In this document: positions 20,652-31,170 of the stretch, one piece after another
Position numbering within the stretch: the stretch's first letter is position 1
Layout: each line of letters opens with the position of its first letter
From: Petrolisthes cinctipes
Taxonomy: Eukaryota; Arthropoda; Malacostraca; Decapoda; Porcellanidae
Reading direction: 5' to 3'
Length of the DNA stretch: 64,000 nucleotides
Assembly (NCBI GenBank): GCA_033782935.1
Contig: JAWQEG010002488.1
Location: 74,501 to 138,500, forward strand
The notes under the pieces: model-generated
The model's input: the letters and a program-made list of their open reading frames with translations, nothing else
Databases searched by the model: none
Told to the model about the DNA's origin: nothing
Translations under genes and position numbers: made by a program

Positions 20652-23024
20652 CTATTTAAATCCACCAAAACGAGGGTGGCGTACCAGAAGTTCCTCCAGA
20701 ACCTGGTGGTTCAGCAGGTGTCGACAAACCACATCAAGTGGCAGGCCCCGGGGCAGCAAGTGTCGGACAGTGGGGCAGGCCAGGCAATAGTGCTCTACAG
20801 TGTTAGCACGAGGCGCTCGACACAAGCGACACTCAGTGAAGGGAGGCTCACCCTGCATCCCAGCAACCTGCTACGGTGGACGGTAGCCAAGTCTCAAACG
20901 AGCAGAGACTACATTGTGCCTCCGAACCATGAGGCCTCGACGACGGTAGGAATATTTGTGACGGCAGACAGACTCATAAGGTGTGATGGAGATGCTGAAG
21001 GGCCTCTCTGCATCCCTGCGTCGCCGTACAGGGAGGAGAGCGGCGGAGCGGACTTTAGAGAGGTAACATATCAGAGAGAGAGGACGTCCAACACCATGAG
21101 GATGCAGATGGCAGGCTTCCTTTGCGAGTCTGTCAACTGTACCATTGTGACGTAAACCTACATGGGATGGCACCCATAAAAATTTGACAGTCAAGTTACG
21201 ATGACGCAATAAGGACAAAAACGATAAAATCTGCTGAACAACAGTAGAGTGTGTGGGCTGAACACTAGAGAGAGAATGAAGGGCAGGTCTGGAGTCACAA
21301 AAAATGGCAGCATTCACTCCACGTTGACAAACAAGACTAACAGCATCCAGAATGGCATACAGTTCACACAATGTTGAGCTAGAGTGGTTACAGAGATGAC
21401 GGCCAACCCAGCCCCCTGGAGGTGACTCCATGTCAGGTGAGAAAACGGCACAACCTGCTGCACCATCTACTTGCAATGAGCCATCAGTGTAGAGGCAGTA
21501 TGGATCTGTGATGGAGGACGTCACTGTTTCTATGTGTTCCAGAGCCAACTGCCGCTGTAGAAAAGGCAGTTCCGACTTGGACGTAGGTGTGAAGCTCACA
21601 TCAGGTGTTGGTAGCATCCACGGAGGGGGTCCTGGGGGGACGTCGGCCACCATTATATCTATATTAAGACTACGGAGCATAGAGGAAACAGACCTTATAA
21701 GAGTACGTCCAGCAGGCAGTATGGGAGGGACCGGGTAGTTTGGTCTAAGAGAAGTCCTGACTAACTGAGAGTAATAGGGTGAAAGATGTGGGAAATGGAG
21801 GCACTTGACAGTGAAGCAAGTAACATTAGAATAAATTCTCTCCAGTAACGGGGGAAGACGCAACTCACGCTGCATGTTCACTATCCTGGTCGACATTGGA
21901 CAACCGAGAATTATTCTCATTGCTCTATTCTGAAATTTTTCTAAAGTTTCAAGAGTAGCCCTGGGAAGTTGAATCAGAGCAGGGGAGAGGTAATCAACAG
22001 CTGAACGGATAAAAGCAATATAGATAGTCCTGGCTACTGGGATGGAGATCCACGAGGAGTTGTTAGTGAACCATTGAAGTGGCATAAGTCGGCGCTGGAG
22101 ACGACCCAACAAGTCCTGGACAATGGGATGGTCTTGAGGTCTGGCAGGGACAATTGGCCAAATATTGACTGGTGCGCCCAGATAGCGATACTGGGAACAC
22201 ATGGGAATGACAGTCCCTCCAATGGTGAACACTGGCCGAGCTTGAGGAAGGCGGCAGGTGAATATTCTGCTCTTATCTGGGGAGACAATAATGCCACAGT
22301 GAGAGGAGGACACAGAAAAGGAGTCAAGAAACCGCTGGAGATCCCTTGGTGAGGTAGAATGAACACAGATACCATCAGCATAGCACGTAATTGTAGTTCC
22401 AGGTATATCAGGGAGAGAAGTGAGCAGCCGATGCATCAGAATATTAAATAACAATGGGCTGAGAACACCCCCTTGAGGCGTACCAAGATGAAAACTGCGC
22501 AAAGGACTGAGCGCACCACTCAGGTAGTTACTCAGGTAGCCCCGAATCCACCGTAATAGATTACCCTTTATCCCAAAGTCAACCAGTTGATCCAAAATGA
22601 CGTCTCTATTAGCAACATCGAAGGCACTTCGAAGGTCAATGAAGGCCACCACACTGTCCCTGTTAAGGCGAGTGTACAGGTCGACTAGGCAGTGGTGTGT
22701 GCTCCGCTGAGGAAGGAAACCAAACAGCCATGGAGAAAGGCGATCTTGCAGTCTGTACATGAGACGATTGAGTAAGATTCTCTCCATAACTTTACAAAAA
22801 CAGGAAGTCAGGGAAATAGGCCTGAACTTCGCAGTGCCGGGCTTAGGGATGGGTATTATTGTGCTGCTGGTCCAGGCTCGTGGTACACAACCATCACGAA
22901 GACAAAGATTGTACAGTAGAAGTAGAGGGTTCCCAGGAACTTGTTGAAGTAGGCGCAGCACAGCATAAGTAATACCATCATCACCAGGGGAAGAAGCTCT
23001 AGCCCGAGAGAGAGCACGTCGCAA
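20652..23024 (-). pseudogene. I-clade reverse transcriptase, RNase H and C-terminal Cys/His region
   Basis: One frame from 23024 to 20871 (about 717 codons). Reverse transcriptase: SSTIIPIPKPGTAKFRPISL, VVAFIDLRSAFDVANRD (catalytic Asp about residue 130), LGTPQGGVLSPLLFNI, then CYADGICVHS where YADD is expected (residues 215-218; codons at 22371-22382). The second active-site Asp is Gly, so polymerase activity should be lost. RNase H: LYTDGSLQVDGAAG, LCELYAILD, IFCDSRPALHSL and WVPSHVGLRHN with VDRLAKEA, so its acidic residues look intact. A TAG at 20871-20873 replaces a probable Trp; the same frame runs on to 20652 with CRLCRAPRANTVEHYCLAC, a C-terminal Cys/His cluster usual in this clade. 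Confidence 0.9.
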
Positions 23025-24538
23025 CTCCTCCTCAGTTATCTCCTCTGCATCATCGTCATCATCTTGAACACAGAGCAGACATTAGACGTAGCTGATGGAC
23101 AGCAGCACGGGAAGTGAGTGCATCTTGTATGTGGATGGGTAGACTGGCTGAGGTAGATTGTTCTGACCAGGCATCGACAAGTTGTTGGGCATAGTCGGCG
23201 GGAGTGTGATGACGAGCAGTGGCCGGTGTCTTTTTAACAACCCGACGGATGAGGTGCCACATAGAAGCCACACTTGTTTGCTGGTTGATGCTGTCCGTGA
23301 ACCGCTGCCAAGAATCAGTGTGAGCACACTCCTGCAGGGCAACTAAAGCGTCCCTAGACATCTGGTAACGATGGAGCAGGTCAGGGGTTGGGTTGGCTTG
23401 AAACAATAGGCCATCACGTTCAGCCTCCTCCTTTGCCTCCTGTATACGTGCATCCAGCGTCCAGGAGTGGGCAGTATGGCGATGCTGGAGGTGTGGCCGG
23501 GAGACGTATAGCCTATAAAAGTCATGAGTAGCAGATACAAGATCAGAGTACAACTGTTCAGCTGATGATATGTCAAATGTAGGGAATACATGGGCCATGA
23601 ATAAGATGTAAGTCGGGCAATATTTAGGGGGCACAGCAATACGCAAGCGAGTGGCTGAAGCACTTGACCCAGCAGTTAGAGAATAATGAAACCGAAGAGC
23701 AATGTGATCAGAGAATAAGTCTGGCACGGAGGAGCACAGGACCCGAGATGCTATCAAGCCAGACGAGAGGATGTAATCCAGAGTACCTCCCCGGCAATGA
23801 GTGGCACCGCCAGTGTCCCAGCATGTCAGATGATGCTTGCGGATGTATGAAAGGAGACGAACACCATTACAATTAATCGAGCCAGAACCATCACCCAAAT
23901 CAGAATGCCGAGCATTAAAATCTCCCATATAAACCATAACGCACTGTTAGAGAAGGAAGAGCCTCAAGAGTGAGTTTAGCTGAGGCAGAATAGACATTAC
24001 ATAGTTGTAGTACTCCATTCCCAGGTAGAACCTCAAATAGCTGAAAGGTCATGTCAGGATCAGTGGAGGTACGGAGCAGGCGATGTGGCAAGGAGCTATG
24101 TATGTAAGTCAGGAGACCATTCCTTACCAGATGAACATATGGCACATAACCTGAAAGAGGAGGAGCTTGCCCGGCAGCGAGCGGCCGTCCTGGAAATGCT
24201 TCCTGGAGAAAAATAACACTGGGATGATGACGAAAAACATAGGCCTTGAGTTGAGTGAGCTTAGCATAACTGGTGATACCACATATATTCCAAGAGATGA
24301 CATCCAGCCGGCAATCACTAGCGAACTCTGTATTTGGAGGTAGAAGTCCGGTGAGTGGGGGCAGATGAGCGATCTGGAGAAGAAGATGGACCAGGAGAAG
24401 GGACTGACTCGAAAAGCTTTTCAAGGCGAGATGCAACAGTATCCATCTTTTCGGTAAGGGTAGTGACAGTTGAGATGATGGCCTGCTGAGCCTCGACCAA
24501 GGTGGAGAGTTTGGAGTCATTGGCAGCCTGTGCGGCAA
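23025..24538 (-). pseudogene. I-clade ORF2 endonuclease and linker
   Basis: The endonuclease opens at DVISWNICGITSYAKLTQ (about 24290), then SVIFLQEAFPG (catalytic Glu). At about 23935 a one-base change shifts the frame; the next frame starts at VYMGDFNARHSDLGDGSG and continues with GTLDYILSSG and LFSDHIALRF (Asp-His). A helical linker with TSVASMWHLIRRVVKKTPAT leads to a second shift near 23060, just before DDDDDAEEITEEELRRA of the reverse transcriptase. The upper part (24538-24320) overlaps ORF1 in another frame and may not be coding in ORF2. Active-site residues are present, so only indels separate the domains. Confidence 0.8.
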
Positions 24539-25799
24539 CTAGCCCATCAATCCTGGTTTCAAGGGCAGAAAAGCGGTTCTCGAGAGCCGTACATCGTGCC
24601 ATGAGGGTAGCAACAGACTTGCGGAGGGCCAGTTCTGGAGGTGAGGCAGGGCTGGTAGGAAGAGCAGACTGGGGAGGTGGTGGTGGTGGCGGTGGTGGAG
24701 GCGGTGCAATAGTAGTGACACGAGCCTGGACCTGACGTCGAGTACATCCATGCCACACGTTAACCCCTGGCTGAAGGCATCGTGGACACTTCCATCGAAA
24801 CGTATCCTCAGGAGGTGAAGGCTCAGAGGTGGAGGCAGCAGGACGTGATGGTTCGCCCCTGACAGGACACGTCTTGGAATCATGGTCGGCAGCACACCAT
24901 GCACACTTCGGCCTGGCAGAACAGTACCGGGAGATATGCCCCACACCCCAGCACCTGTAGCACCAAGGCTGGTCATTATGAAGTTTCCTCACCTCAAACG
25001 GTGGAAGACAAGGGAGGAAATCAAAGGAAATCTCATTTGGAGGTGGATCGGGTTGACTCCAGACAACAACAATACGGCTAATGGGGGAACCATCTTGGAA
25101 AAAACGACGGGCAAAGTACACACCAGGGTATCCCTTAGCAAGTTTCGGGTCAACATCAATAGGAAAACAGGTAAGGATGTAGCTGGGGAACTTACGAGGT
25201 CTCTCGGGTGAGTCTTCAAGAATGAGAGGCAGAGACAAAAATTCACCAGCCTTCACTCTATCAATGATATCCTGACGCTTCCTAGAGATGTAGACAAACC
25301 GGGAGGTGACAGCAGCCATCTTCACTTCAGCCAGTTCACGCTGCAGCTGGAAGGCCCTGTTGACATCAGACAACCAACGCAACTTTGTGTCCGTAGATGG
25401 GTTCCCAGAGAAGGAGAGCTTGACATAGGCATTTCTTGGGGCAAAAGCAGGAAGGTTGGACGAGGGCAAGAAGTTGGTATACAAGGAAGAAACACCACGT
25501 TGAGGCAGAGAAGGTACGTCATGCACAGCTGAAGCACCCTTGGCAGTCTTGGAAGCCGGAGGCAAACAGTCCACACCATCGGAATCCTGCAAGGAGTCGG
25601 ACGAGGCATCAACGGGTCGCTTGGTAGAGGTTGAGGAGGTGGAAGGCTGCAACCTGAGCTGCGGAGTGACCGAGGAGAGGGGGGGAGGGTTGCGAGAAGG
25701 CAGCTCAGGCCAGTGATCCTCGATAGGAGACTCATCCTCCTCCAACATGGCCAAGTCGGCCTCCAGGCAGGAAGCCACATCCGAATCCGCGCTCTTCAT
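24318..25799 (-). CDS. I-clade LINE ORF1 (Gag-like, zinc knuckles), intact frame
   Basis: ATG at 25799 opens a 493-residue frame without interruption. The N-terminus is acidic and Ser/Pro-rich (DVASCLEADLAMLEEDESPI). The middle has an RRM-like block (YVKLSFSGNPSTDTKLRWLS). Around residues 290-330 are knuckle-like clusters CYRCWGVGHISRYC and CAWCAADHDSKTC, followed by KCPRCLQPGVNVWHGC. A Pro run and a coiled coil (TLMARCTALENRFSALETRI, TLTEKMDTVASRLEKLFE) lie near the C-terminus. These proteins bind element RNA. This is the only fully open coding region of the I-clade copy. It overlaps the ORF2 region in another frame, as is common in this group. Confidence 0.8.
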   Translation of the reverse strand: MKSADSDVASCLEADLAMLEEDESPIEDHWPELPSRNPPPLSSVTPQLRLQPSTSSTSTKRPVDASSDSLQDSDGVDCLPPASKTAKGASAVHDVPSLPQRGVSSLYTNFLPSSNLPAFAPRNAYVKLSFSGNPSTDTKLRWLSDVNRAFQLQRELAEVKMAAVTSRFVYISRKRQDIIDRVKAGEFLSLPLILEDSPERPRKFPSYILTCFPIDVDPKLAKGYPGVYFARRFFQDGSPISRIVVVWSQPDPPPNEISFDFLPCLPPFEVRKLHNDQPWCYRCWGVGHISRYCSARPKCAWCAADHDSKTCPVRGEPSRPAASTSEPSPPEDTFRWKCPRCLQPGVNVWHGCTRRQVQARVTTIAPPPPPPPPPPPQSALPTSPASPPELALRKSVATLMARCTALENRFSALETRIDGLVAAQAANDSKLSTLVEAQQAIISTVTTLTEKMDTVASRLEKLFESVPSPGPSSSPDRSSAPTHRTSTSKYRVR

Positions 25800-26085
25800 T
25801 AGGCCAGGCAAGGCCTAGATGGGAAGCGAACAACTGAACACACACGAACACACGAACATACACACACAGAACCACAATAAAACAAATAAACCACAAACAA
25901 CAATACCACAAACAGCAAAACCACAAAAAAAAAGAGATAGAAAATATAAACAACCCCTATAACACCACAGACACAACAACACACAAACAAGAATGTTGAA
26001 ACAAGACAAACAACAACACAAACAACAACACAGGCAGAGCGCCAGGAACACGTCTTCACTCCAGGAAGGTTGGGGTGAGACTCTC
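25800..26085 (-). other. 5' leader of the I-clade LINE
   Basis: Non-coding, A/C-rich on the plus strand, running from the ORF1 start to the target duplication GGCTGGCACAC at 26086-26096. The Cys/Val/Phe-rich open frames here are low-complexity artefacts. Confidence 0.6.
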
Positions 26086-26096
26086 GGCTGGCACAC

Positions 26097-27050
26097 CTGA
26101 GGGACAACGGACGACTCCTCAATATCAAACCAAGTCAGCTGCTTGGAATACACAGCAAAGGTATAAGTAAGCTTCTTTCTGGTAGAAAAAGGTACACACC
26201 ACCCAGCTAAATTTATAAACATATGTGTACTATGGATCAGAACCCTTTTCCATTTGCTTCATTTGGTTTCCATATTTAGTGACAATGTTGAACATAATTT
26301 TCCACTCCATGAAATTGATAACTTGACGTTCGAGCCTCTTAAGTATTATGAAAATATACGGAATATTCTCTCTATCGAGTTCGACTTTAACGAAGTATAT
26401 TGCAACTATCTCTTCCGTGACAATCAAGAAGTACTTAATGATAAACCTTCTCTTAATTTCATTGCTTTTAACATCGATAATATACCACTTCACTTAGATA
26501 GTTATGTTGAGCAATGTATAAAGGCAACTAACATGTACTTTGATGCTTTAGGTTTTTTGTGAAACATGTCTCAATGATGCAATATGTAATGTTTATGATA
26601 TTGATGGATAAAATCTGTATTGCAATAATAATACCCAAGGTGACTCAGCCCAAAAAATATGTAATATGTAATTTACCGACCACCAAATTCTAACCTTGAA
26701 AATTTGTTTGCCACTGTTACGGACTGTATTACCTCTACTATAAGCTTCAAAGATACCGGTCCATATTATGGGTGACTTTAATATTAATACTCTGAATGAC
26801 AATGACAAAAAATTTTCAATTATTAGTAAATCTTTTCTATAGTCACTTATTCTTCTCCACAATTACTAGGGTAACACGGGTTACTAAAAACTCAGCAACA
26901 ATTATTGATCATATCTGGACAAACAACCGTGATAATTACATGAAGAGTGAGATATTCTATAACTCCATTAGCAAAAACTTTTTCTGTTGTTTTTCTACAA
27001 CCTCCGATAAGACTACGAATACAGTGACTTACAAAAAAAAAAAAAAAGAT
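26097..27050 (+). pseudogene. Sense LINE ORF2 start: endonuclease
   Basis: After the I-clade insertion the sense LINE resumes. Frame 26254-26562 gives NFPLHEIDNLTFEPLKYYEN, SIEFDFNEVYCNYLFRDNQE and SLNFIAFNIDNIPLHLDSYV, the ORF2 N-terminus. Later degraded frames give IMGDFNINTLNDND (about 26770, active-site Asp/Asn) and TITRVTRVTKNSATIIDHIW (about 26860-26920) and end near TTNTVTYKKKK. These are endonuclease motifs of Jockey/CR1-group elements. Multiple frameshifts are needed. No reverse transcriptase follows. Confidence 0.65.
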
Positions 27051-27435
27051 GACAGACGAAGCATTTTAGCTTTTCAAACTGAACGACTATCCCTATCAGG
27101 GGCCGTGTCCCACTGCTTTTCGGGAAGAACTCTGGAATTAAAGGTTGAATCAATATGATGTTTTGCTACGGGTTATTTCACACCTTCTGCTGATTTTTTG
27201 CATTATAATGGATTACCAATTCAAATATATATCACAGGCACATGCTTTGTCATATGAATATGTAGGCGCATAAGTATATAATGTTACCAGGCATTATGTT
27301 TTAATGTTAATGTTATCAATAGTGGTGTTGTAATTTGGAAATATTGGTGTAGTAGTAGCAGTAGTACTAGTAATAGTTCCTTTCCCTGGCATTTGACACC
27401 TGCCAGCTTGGGACTCAACACGTCCATGCTCACCA
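27051..27435. other. No feature recognised
   Basis: AT-rich sequence with no sustained open frame and no clear repeat, between the sense LINE and the I-clade 3' fragment. Confidence 0.5.
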
Positions 27436-27439
27436 AGTC

Positions 27440-27634
27440 TTTATTTCATATGTTGAGGGGCAGCTGCGTCGTGCTTCACGTCTCGACCCTATATTTGGTG
27501 GATTTAAGTTGATCATAATATAAATATTTGTCTGTATTTTTGTGCTCCATTCTGTTATGTTTTCGTGATGTGTGTGTGTGTTGTCTGCCTATTGATTGAT
27601 GCCATGGCGCAAGGAATTAAAAAAAAAAAAAAAA
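27440..27634 (+). mobile_element. I-clade LINE 3' end, 5'-truncated, poly(A)-tailed
   Basis: Starts within the C-terminal coding end (VEGQLRRASRLDPIFGGFK then stop) and shares the 3' untranslated sequence of the 20442-26085 element: ATAAATATTTGTCTGTAT-like, GTGCTCCATTCTGTTATGTT and GTGATGTGTGTGTG. It ends in a poly(A) at 27619-27634. Opposite in orientation to the larger copy. Confidence 0.8.
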
Positions 27635-27639
27635 CTCCC

Positions 27640-29970
27640 TGAATACTTAGATATGTTTAGTAAGAAAGAGTGGATTAAAATTGTCAGATCCCTTTACCTG
27701 ATCATCCAAGTAAACTCACTAAGTCGGTAATTAAGAATGTTGTTGTAAAATATTTAGTGAAGCAGGGAATTGTGGACACCCCTGCTCTACCCGACACTGA
27801 AGATGAGGAATAAGTCCCTTTTAACATTGCCACTATCCCTCCAACTCAGTCTGCTAAAACACCGGGTGGTAAGAGTAATAACAAACCTGAAGTTTCTCAG
27901 GTTACCCCGGTAGAAGTTGAAAAGCTCCGGGTAGAGATGTAATACCAGCTCGAATGGGAGAAAATTTAACTTGAAAGAGAAAAACTAGAACTCGAAAGGG
28001 AAAAGTTGGCAGTGGGTAGAGAACAAGGTAGAGAAGGAAGCAGAGTGGAGGAAAAGGAACTGTCCTTTAACATGTCTAGTGTAACTGTAATGATACCTGC
28101 TTTTGATGAAGGTGATATTGAGGGTTCATTTAGCCTTTTCGATTGATTAGCAACTAAAAACGAGTGGCCTAAGGATGTTGCTGATTGCCCCTAAACAGAC
28201 AGGTCGTAATTACATTTACCAAGATAGACCCAACGACTATGAGTTTGTCCAGCAACAGATTCTGTATGCCCTTGTGGTAACCCCAGAGACTTAGAGATAA
28301 TTTCAGGAAACTGATCAAAAATAATCATCAAACATATGTGGAATTTGCATGTGATAAGCATAAATATTTAAAGAAATGACTAAATGCTCTCTCGGTCACC
28401 ATCTATTCAGAACTTATTAATCTCATTGTCCTAGAGGAATTTAAAAGAAAAGCGCCCTTACCTATTGTGAAATACATAGAGGAGAGGGGCGAGATGGAAC
28501 TATTGAGGGTGGCGGAACAAGCAGATGTTCAGGCTTTGAGGCTCCAGATCAGGTCGAGGCGTGAGGGAGACCTCACTCTTTCTGTAAAAAGTTCCTCTGA
28601 TTATTTCAAGTACAAAGATGCTAAGGATAAGCTGAGGGGTAGCGGGTTCACTACTAGCTAATTAACATGTGTATACTGTAGGAAGCCAGGCCATACTATT
28701 ACTTTTTGTAAACACCACAAATGTACAAGTAGTAGGAAAAGTTTCATCTCTACTGCATCAGGTTCCTCTACCTCATCAAATCCTGTAGCTTCTAATAGTA
28801 GTGGTGTCCAGTCAAAACAGTTGTTTGATGACTTTATTTTTAATGGTGACGTGGCTTTGACAAAGGAGGGTCAGACCTATCCTATTAAGGTCTTTCGAGA
28901 CACGGTGGCTTCTCAGTCCATACTGCTAAGTAATGTTCTTCCTCATCTAGAAGATAACTTTACTGGAGATAAGGTATACTGTATACTAATTTCCAGTCTC
29001 ACCTCTCAGACTTCATACCCCGTGGCCCGAATTTATCTTAAGTGTTCTCTTGTCGCCTCGTGTGTCAAAGTGGCAGTACAGGAAGGAAACCTCTCTGTTG
29101 AAGGAATTAATTTATTGCTTGGTAATGACATAGCAGGTAAACTTGTGGTACCTAATGTTCTAACTGTAGAAAAGTCTTTACCTGTATTCCCTTCTGAACC
29201 TTCTGATGTTTTTCCCTCTTGAGTGTTGACTTGTTCACAGGTCCATCAAGCCTCTCAGAATCAATGTCACTCTCCGTCACTTTCCATGCCTCCTTTTGAT
29301 ATTATCTCTAAAGTAGATTTGATACAGGCACAGGAAACTGACCTTTCTTTAGCTGCAGGGCGACATGCTGCTCTAGACAAGAAGGATGTAGACACCCTAC
29401 CTGCCTTCTAATATGATTAAGGTGTACTCATGAGTGCATACCGGCCTCCAACTCTATCAGCCAACTATTCTTGGTCAGAAACACATCAGATTATGTTACC
29501 TAGTTCAGTACACTCAGATGTATTAAAGCTAGCTCATGACGGTTAAAGTGGACATCTTGGGTTCCGTAAAACTTACTATAAATCTTGGGTCTCATTTTCT
29601 GGCCGAAAATTCAGAAGGATGTGAAACATTTCTTGAAACCTGTCATGTTTGCCAACTGGTTGGTGGATTTAATCAACCTATACCTCTTGCCCCCTTGTAT
29701 TCCATCCCCGTGCTTGATGAACCCTTTGAACAAATCATCCTGTATTGTGTAGGACCCTTTCCCAAGACACAGAAGGGACATTAATATTTACTAACAGTGA
29801 TGGATACGACAACGTAGTATCCGGAGGCATACCCTCTGAAGAGTATCACTGCTAACGCGATAATCAAACCCTTGTTGCATAAGTTTACATCTAAAGTTAT
29901 TCCCAAACAAATACAGACAGATCATGGGACTAACTTTACCAGCTATAGGTGTTTAAACAGGTATAACATG
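27640..29970 (+). pseudogene. Decayed Gmr1-like Ty3/gypsy gag-protease-integrase remnant
   Basis: Broken frames follow the same order as the younger element at 35498-41973. Gag: PALPDTEDEE, then an acidic/basic helical stretch, VLEEFKRKAPLPIVKYIEER and a CCHC knuckle CVYCRKPGHTITFC (about 28675-28720). Protease: VFRDTVASQSILLSNVLPHL and GINLLLGNDIAGKLV (28821-29222). Integrase N-terminus: SGHLGFRKTY and CHVCQLVGGFNQPIPLAP; then CVGPFPKTQKG (29536-29784) and a last QTDHG-like block near 29910. No reverse transcriptase lies between protease and integrase. Many stops and shifts; no LTRs found. The truncation point is about 29970. Confidence 0.75.
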
Positions 29971-30285
29971 AAGTGCCGTTACTAGTTGCATGGGGTGCTC
30001 AAACCCACAGGTTACACGGTATACTAGTTTATTGGTAGACACAGGGTGTGGAATAGTAGTGTAGTACAAGCAATGAATACTCCAGGACCAGTAAGGGTAG
30101 AGAAGGGGCACGTGGTAGCGGGTGAGCACACACGAGGTAGAGCTGGCAGGTGGAGCCGTGCTGCAGGTGAGTTACTGTAGTGGAGAGCGGGCGTAACAGG
30201 AGCGGAGCAGGCAGCTGGACAGGAAGAGAACTAGCTGGCCTGGTTAGAGCTGGAGGCAGAGTGGGTGCTGTGAAGATTTAAGGCT
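29971..30285. other. No feature recognised
   Basis: GC-richer sequence with many AG-rich words (GGTAGAGCTGGCAGGTGGAG and similar) but no domain-bearing frame or clear repeat. Confidence 0.4.
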
Positions 30286-30289
30286 TTAT

Positions 30290-30530
30290 GCCTCTCGACT
30301 CATGGTGTTGGTCATTAAGGAAGTCAGTCTTGTTACATCAACATATCTTCCCCCAGTCTACAAGGTTGCTATCCTTGCTCTTACAGCCGGGTACCTACTT
30401 ACTGCTAGGTGAAAAGGGACATAGGGGGCTGGGAAAATTCTCCAACAATTCCACTGACTCGGAAATCGAACCCGAGATTTCTCGCTTGCGAGACGAGTGT
30501 GCTAACCACTACACCATCAGCACCCCCCTT
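30290..30530 (-). mobile_element. tRNA-derived SINE, antisense
   Basis: On the minus strand: an A-box-like TAGTGGTTAGC (plus-strand 30501-30511), an anticodon-arm-like CTCGTCTCGCAAGCGAG, and a B-box GGTTCGATTTCC (plus-strand 30461-30472). A non-tRNA body follows with CACCTAGCAGTAAGTAGGTA and CCCGGCTGTAAGAGC. The head is tRNA-like but lacks a clean acceptor stem. RNA polymerase III would use the A and B boxes. The 3' boundary is uncertain. Confidence 0.75.
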
Positions 30531-31170
30531 GGCACTGTGAGGCTGAGAGGCCCCTGATAAGGTCTCAGAGCGCCCTGGTCATGTGGCCGGGGAGAGCCGA
30601 CAGGTGCTCGGCTCGATACAGTAACCCCCCTTCCCCAATAGAAGGAAAAAAACAAATTTATTTGGGCACATACAAAAGAAAAAAAGAGGAGTATAGGCCT
30701 GGTCCTGAGGAAATACAAAATACATATATATACGGGGGACATATATAGACAAGGACACATACAGAAACACATACATACAGTATGCATATACATAAAGATA
30801 ATAGACAAAAACAAAACATAAACACATGCATAATAGGTCTGTACATAATACAATACATAGACCTCTGTATCCATACAGACATACAGTCGTGGTCATATAT
30901 AATCATCCATATAGGGATAACTCACATGTGAGATTGACAGCATCCCTCTGTTTCTTAGATGATAATTTTTCCAATATATAGGTTAATTACCATCCTTTAA
31001 TTTAATACAAGCAGCTACGCACTACTTAAAACATTAACATCATATGTGAACGTGAAAACATTAAACAGTAAATTGTTTGAGATACCCATATGTGGATGTT
31101 TATTATTGATCACGACTGTGCATAGCAAAGACATATACACAAGCACATAAAAATGGTGAAATGGTGTGTT
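30531..31170. other. No gene recognised
   Basis: GC-rich start (30531-30640) followed by A/C/T-rich sequence with many TACATA words. The Cys/Tyr/Met-rich open frames on the minus strand reflect that composition. Confidence 0.5.

Larger units (their letters stand above)
20442..26085 (-). mobile_element. I-clade LINE with RNase H, antisense, poly(A)-tailed
   Basis: A complete-looking antisense LINE. The T-run at 20442-20467 is its poly(A) tail, and both sides carry the 11-bp target duplication GGCTGGCACAC (20431-20441 and 26086-26096). Order on the minus strand: leader of about 285 bp, ORF1 with zinc knuckles (25799-24318), ORF2 with endonuclease, reverse transcriptase, RNase H and a Cys/His end (about 24500-20652). 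Lesions: frameshifts near 23930 and 23060, TAG at 20871, and a catalytic Asp-to-Gly change. It inserted into the sense LINE. A relative's 3' end lies at 27440-27634 on the plus strand. Confidence 0.9.
14362..27050 (+). mobile_element. Sense LINE (ORF1 + endonuclease) split by two antisense LINEs
   Basis: Three sense pieces appear to be one element: leader and ORF1 start (14362-14568), ORF1 coiled-coil and C-terminal domain (about 19597-20430), and ORF2 endonuclease (about 26097-27050). The first gap reads from FQSTV to HDLRTSLEFSQ with little missing protein. The second is exact, because GGCTGGCACAC flanks the antisense I-clade LINE on both sides and the reading continues across. The reverse transcriptase part is not seen after 27050, so the copy is truncated or deleted downstream. 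Linking the pieces is inference from order, orientation and reading continuity. Confidence 0.65.

Noticed and set aside
30455..30530. Functional tRNA gene
   Set aside because: A and B boxes are present but no proper acceptor stem, and it is joined to a SINE body.
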